Positions 61,347-64,000 of a DNA stretch of 64,000 nt are shown piece by piece. The position numbers were made by a program, and so were the translations under genes. How positions within the stretch are numbered: the stretch's first letter is position 1; the number at the start of each line of letters is the position of its first letter. The notes beneath the pieces were generated by a model. That model saw only the letters and a list, made by a program, of their open reading frames with translations. It did not search any database and had not been told where the DNA came from. The stretch comes from Pelecanus crispus (taxonomy: Eukaryota; Chordata; Aves; Pelecaniformes; Pelecanidae): assembly GCF_030463565.1 (NCBI RefSeq), contig NC_134646.1:61211710-61275709 (forward strand), in the 5' to 3' direction.

Positions 61347-64000
61347 TCCTATTAACACGATTTATTATTTTAATTATTTTAAAGCACTGAGATTCATTTT
61401 AAAGGAGGAGTCACAACGGTTATTTTATAGCAATCTCACATATTAGTTAACAACCTATGAATTCCAAAAAGTATTAACCTTGGCTATAACAAAGGTTGCA
61501 AAACTTTTTTCAAATTGTTTTTTGGGAGGCAGCTTTTAGGTTAAATGTCTCCATGTTTGTCTTTGAAGGAAAAATGAAGTAAAAAAAATAAAGACTTCAT
61601 TATGACTAAGAAAAAAATCAAATACACATTCAAACTATTCATTTTGGAACAGAGATAGAGGAACAAAATCCAAAATTTGAAATTAATTTTAAATGACGTT
61701 TTCTGAAAAATTGTGTAAAATTCTGTCTGAAAATATTATCTCTGAAAGTTATGTGTAAATTCACTTATATTTAAAGCTGTTCTGTTGTCATGATCAGTTC
61801 ACCTAATTTAGCTGTAACTTCATCTGTACTTCTAAAAAAGGTCAACTTCTCCATAAGATTAATATGAAATCCCATGAATCTGCAAAAATGTAGTTTTACT
61901 GCAAGATGAGAGTGACATGGTTAGATCAAGGGTGTGTAGTACAGATGCTGACCTTATATATAAGTACCACCTTGTCTCTTCTAACCTTTTGCAGCAAGTA
62001 ACAGCTTATTTCCTGGCATTAAACAGTCACATTTCTTTTGACAGAAGCAACATGTTGAAGTGCAGCTGGTTCAGCCTTCACTGGACAAAGGAGTCAGACA
62101 GCATTACCATGGGATTTCTATCTGCAAAATCTTGATGGAAAAAATACCCCAAATACACTGCTACTATGTCTACTCAACTGGCTGGCTCACAGAATCAACA
62201 AATGAAGCCTGTTTTTCAAAAGATTTCTATGCTCTGTCTCCTTTTCCCACTCCATCTACCACCACAAGTCTAACTCTTCTCCTTTCCCCTCAATTCCTTA
62301 AGGCATTGCCTCACTAGGCAAGAGACAGCAATTAACGTGACTAACGGGAAGCTGTGCTGTGCCGCCAGCTTTGCAGCAGATGACTTCTGCCCTTTTTCAG
62401 TGAAGGCAATAAGCTGGGTTTCTCTCCATTAACTAGCTGCCATTTGCAAGGAGTGACGTTATCTTCGAGATTTCTGCGTACCCTCACATTAAGATGAAAA
62501 TGGCCCATGGGTTTTAAAGCTACCAGGGAAATGGCAGAGGTGATGCAGAACATAAGCGCATAAACTTGGTCCCTTTAGGAAGCCAAACTAAAAGCAAATG
62601 CTCTATCTACTCTACTGAAAATTTGCAGGCAGCACTATACACCAACCTACATGGCTTTCATAGATACACTGAAAACGGTGCAAAATGGGAACTGGAGCAA
62701 GAATAACCTGTGCACAGAAATGGCTTAAATTCTGTTTTACATATGTTTCTCTAACACAAACTGGGTGTACATGAAAGCATTAGAAGTAGTAAACACTGGT
62801 AAAACTGCAGAGATGGGAAAAAAATAGATGTTTTTCTCCTCACTACTATGTTTCCAGTGAACTCCACTTTGTTTCTCAGGAAATGAAGTAACTGACATAA
62901 ACATTTGAAATCTGAATGCATGCATAAAGAATATCACCTTTATAAATGACATCTAAATAAACAGAAAATCAACAAACCAATATAGACATCTCAACGTATA
63001 CAGATATTTTAAAAAATCATGACATTTCAAAGAAGAAAAATAGTAAAAATATTAGTTTTATTCACACCTCCAAAAGGTTCAAAATAATAATAGAGGATTA
63101 GAGGTAAGTGATGGAAACAATTAAGTACATGCAGGAAAATGGGTGCAGCTGCCTTGTGTTTAGAGAGGACAATCAGAGGAAGAAAAATAATGCATAGTAC
63201 CTCTGACTATAAATTACATGCTCCTGTTTACATTCTTGTAATGCAAACCCAAGAATAATGTCAATGAAATCAAAAGCCAGTGTTTGACTGATCAAAGCAG
63301 AACTCTTCAATCAGAAATGAAGTATATTGAATTTAGTGAATCACCAATAAGCTCTAAGTTTCACTACTGCTCAAAACCAGTGAAGGCATTTATTCCCTTA
63401 CTAGAGCAGACAAATCTCCATTAGCTGGACTTCCTAACTAAGAAGAGATAGGACACTGCATTTGCTATACTGCATAACAAACCCATGATCTCAAGGTATT
63501 TTTTTGGTAATAATATAATTAGAAGATCTGTTGCAATTTTAAGTCATCTTTAGGCTAGGGTAGTCAATCGTTTAGGTCACACATACTAGAGGAGATAGAG
63601 TGTTTCCCCTTGGACAAATTAGGATACATACTAAGATCTTTTGCATTTTGAAACAAATCTTAATTTTGCAACTTTCTTGCTGCATTAAGATGGCTTCCTG
63701 CATTGCAGTTTTTACATACAATCAATATAATTTAAAAAATATTTTTTCAACAATTTGATTGTTTACACTACTGTCTTCAAGCTAGCTGACATTTTATTGC
63801 AGAAACCAAAACACAACTTACTAAAATAGTAATACACCAGCTTTTATGCCAGCTTCCATGATTTTATACTATACTTTGTAAAGACTAAAATATTTCCTTC
63901 TTCAAAGTCAGTGAGACAAAAACCTCAGCTGCAGAGAATGGACTTTTAGCAGTGTATCATAATTCAAGATAAGAAAAAAATAATGGAAAGAGAACAAAAG

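Larger units (their letters stand above)
57417..64000 (-). other. KLHL5: KLHL5 upstream intron (partial)
   Basis: Sequence upstream of the first KLHL5 exon in the window. I searched it by eye for the N-terminal exon (RRSSQLDF, acidic SEEENESDSSS) and did not find it, so this is treated as intron running off the right edge. It contains one solo LTR (60788-61346) and a slightly GC-richer block near 62341-62560. There is no CpG island. Confidence 0.75.

Noticed and set aside
57417-64000. Search for the N-terminal KLHL5 exon
   Set aside because: No minus-strand segment resembling the KLHL5 N terminus and no CpG island was found, so it is probably beyond 64000.

Overview
The window is nuclear DNA from a vertebrate, almost certainly a bird. 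It has AT-rich introns with canonical GT-AG splice sites and one sharp CpG-island promoter. It also carries degraded CR1 retrotransposon copies, the dominant avian LINE, and a solo LTR of a type I recall from many neoavian genomes. There is no bacterial, plasmid, phage or CRISPR content. Most open frames over 60 codons are chance frames in introns; the real exons were found by reading splice sites together with similarity to two known proteins.

Two protein genes lie head to tail on the minus strand, in the order KLHL5 then WDR19, as I recall for human 4p14. KLHL5 (26153 to beyond 64000) is represented by ten coding exons carrying the BTB domain, the BACK domain and all six kelch repeats. Its N-terminal exon or exons lie beyond position 64000. 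WDR19 (IFT144) starts at 24249 inside a CpG island. Twenty-three exons give the first 881 codons plus two bases of an approximately 1342-residue protein, and the rest lies beyond position 1. Every junction I placed keeps frame and follows GT-AG, so both genes look intact.

From 1 to about 24.6 kb is WDR19 and its promoter. That promoter contains a two-sided RFX X-box, an NRF1 palindrome, an Sp1 GC box, a CRE-like site and a CCAAT box. From 24.25 to 26.15 kb is the short stretch between the WDR19 start codon and the KLHL5 stop codon, which holds the KLHL5 3' UTR and an ancient hairpin repeat. From 26.15 to 57.4 kb are KLHL5 coding exons, with two CR1 fragments in the intron at 31 to 35 kb. From 57.4 to 64 kb is a KLHL5 intron with the solo LTR.

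The proteins are not known to share a pathway. WDR19 is a core subunit of the IFT-A complex for retrograde ciliary transport. KLHL5 is a BTB-BACK-kelch protein of the type that adapts substrates to Cullin-3 ubiquitin ligase. I see no previously undescribed biological system. The item most worth testing is a possible alternative last exon of KLHL5 at 43682-43897. It has a good acceptor, a phase compatible with the preceding coding exon, a charged 71-codon open frame and a downstream AATAAA; it would yield a BTB-only protein.
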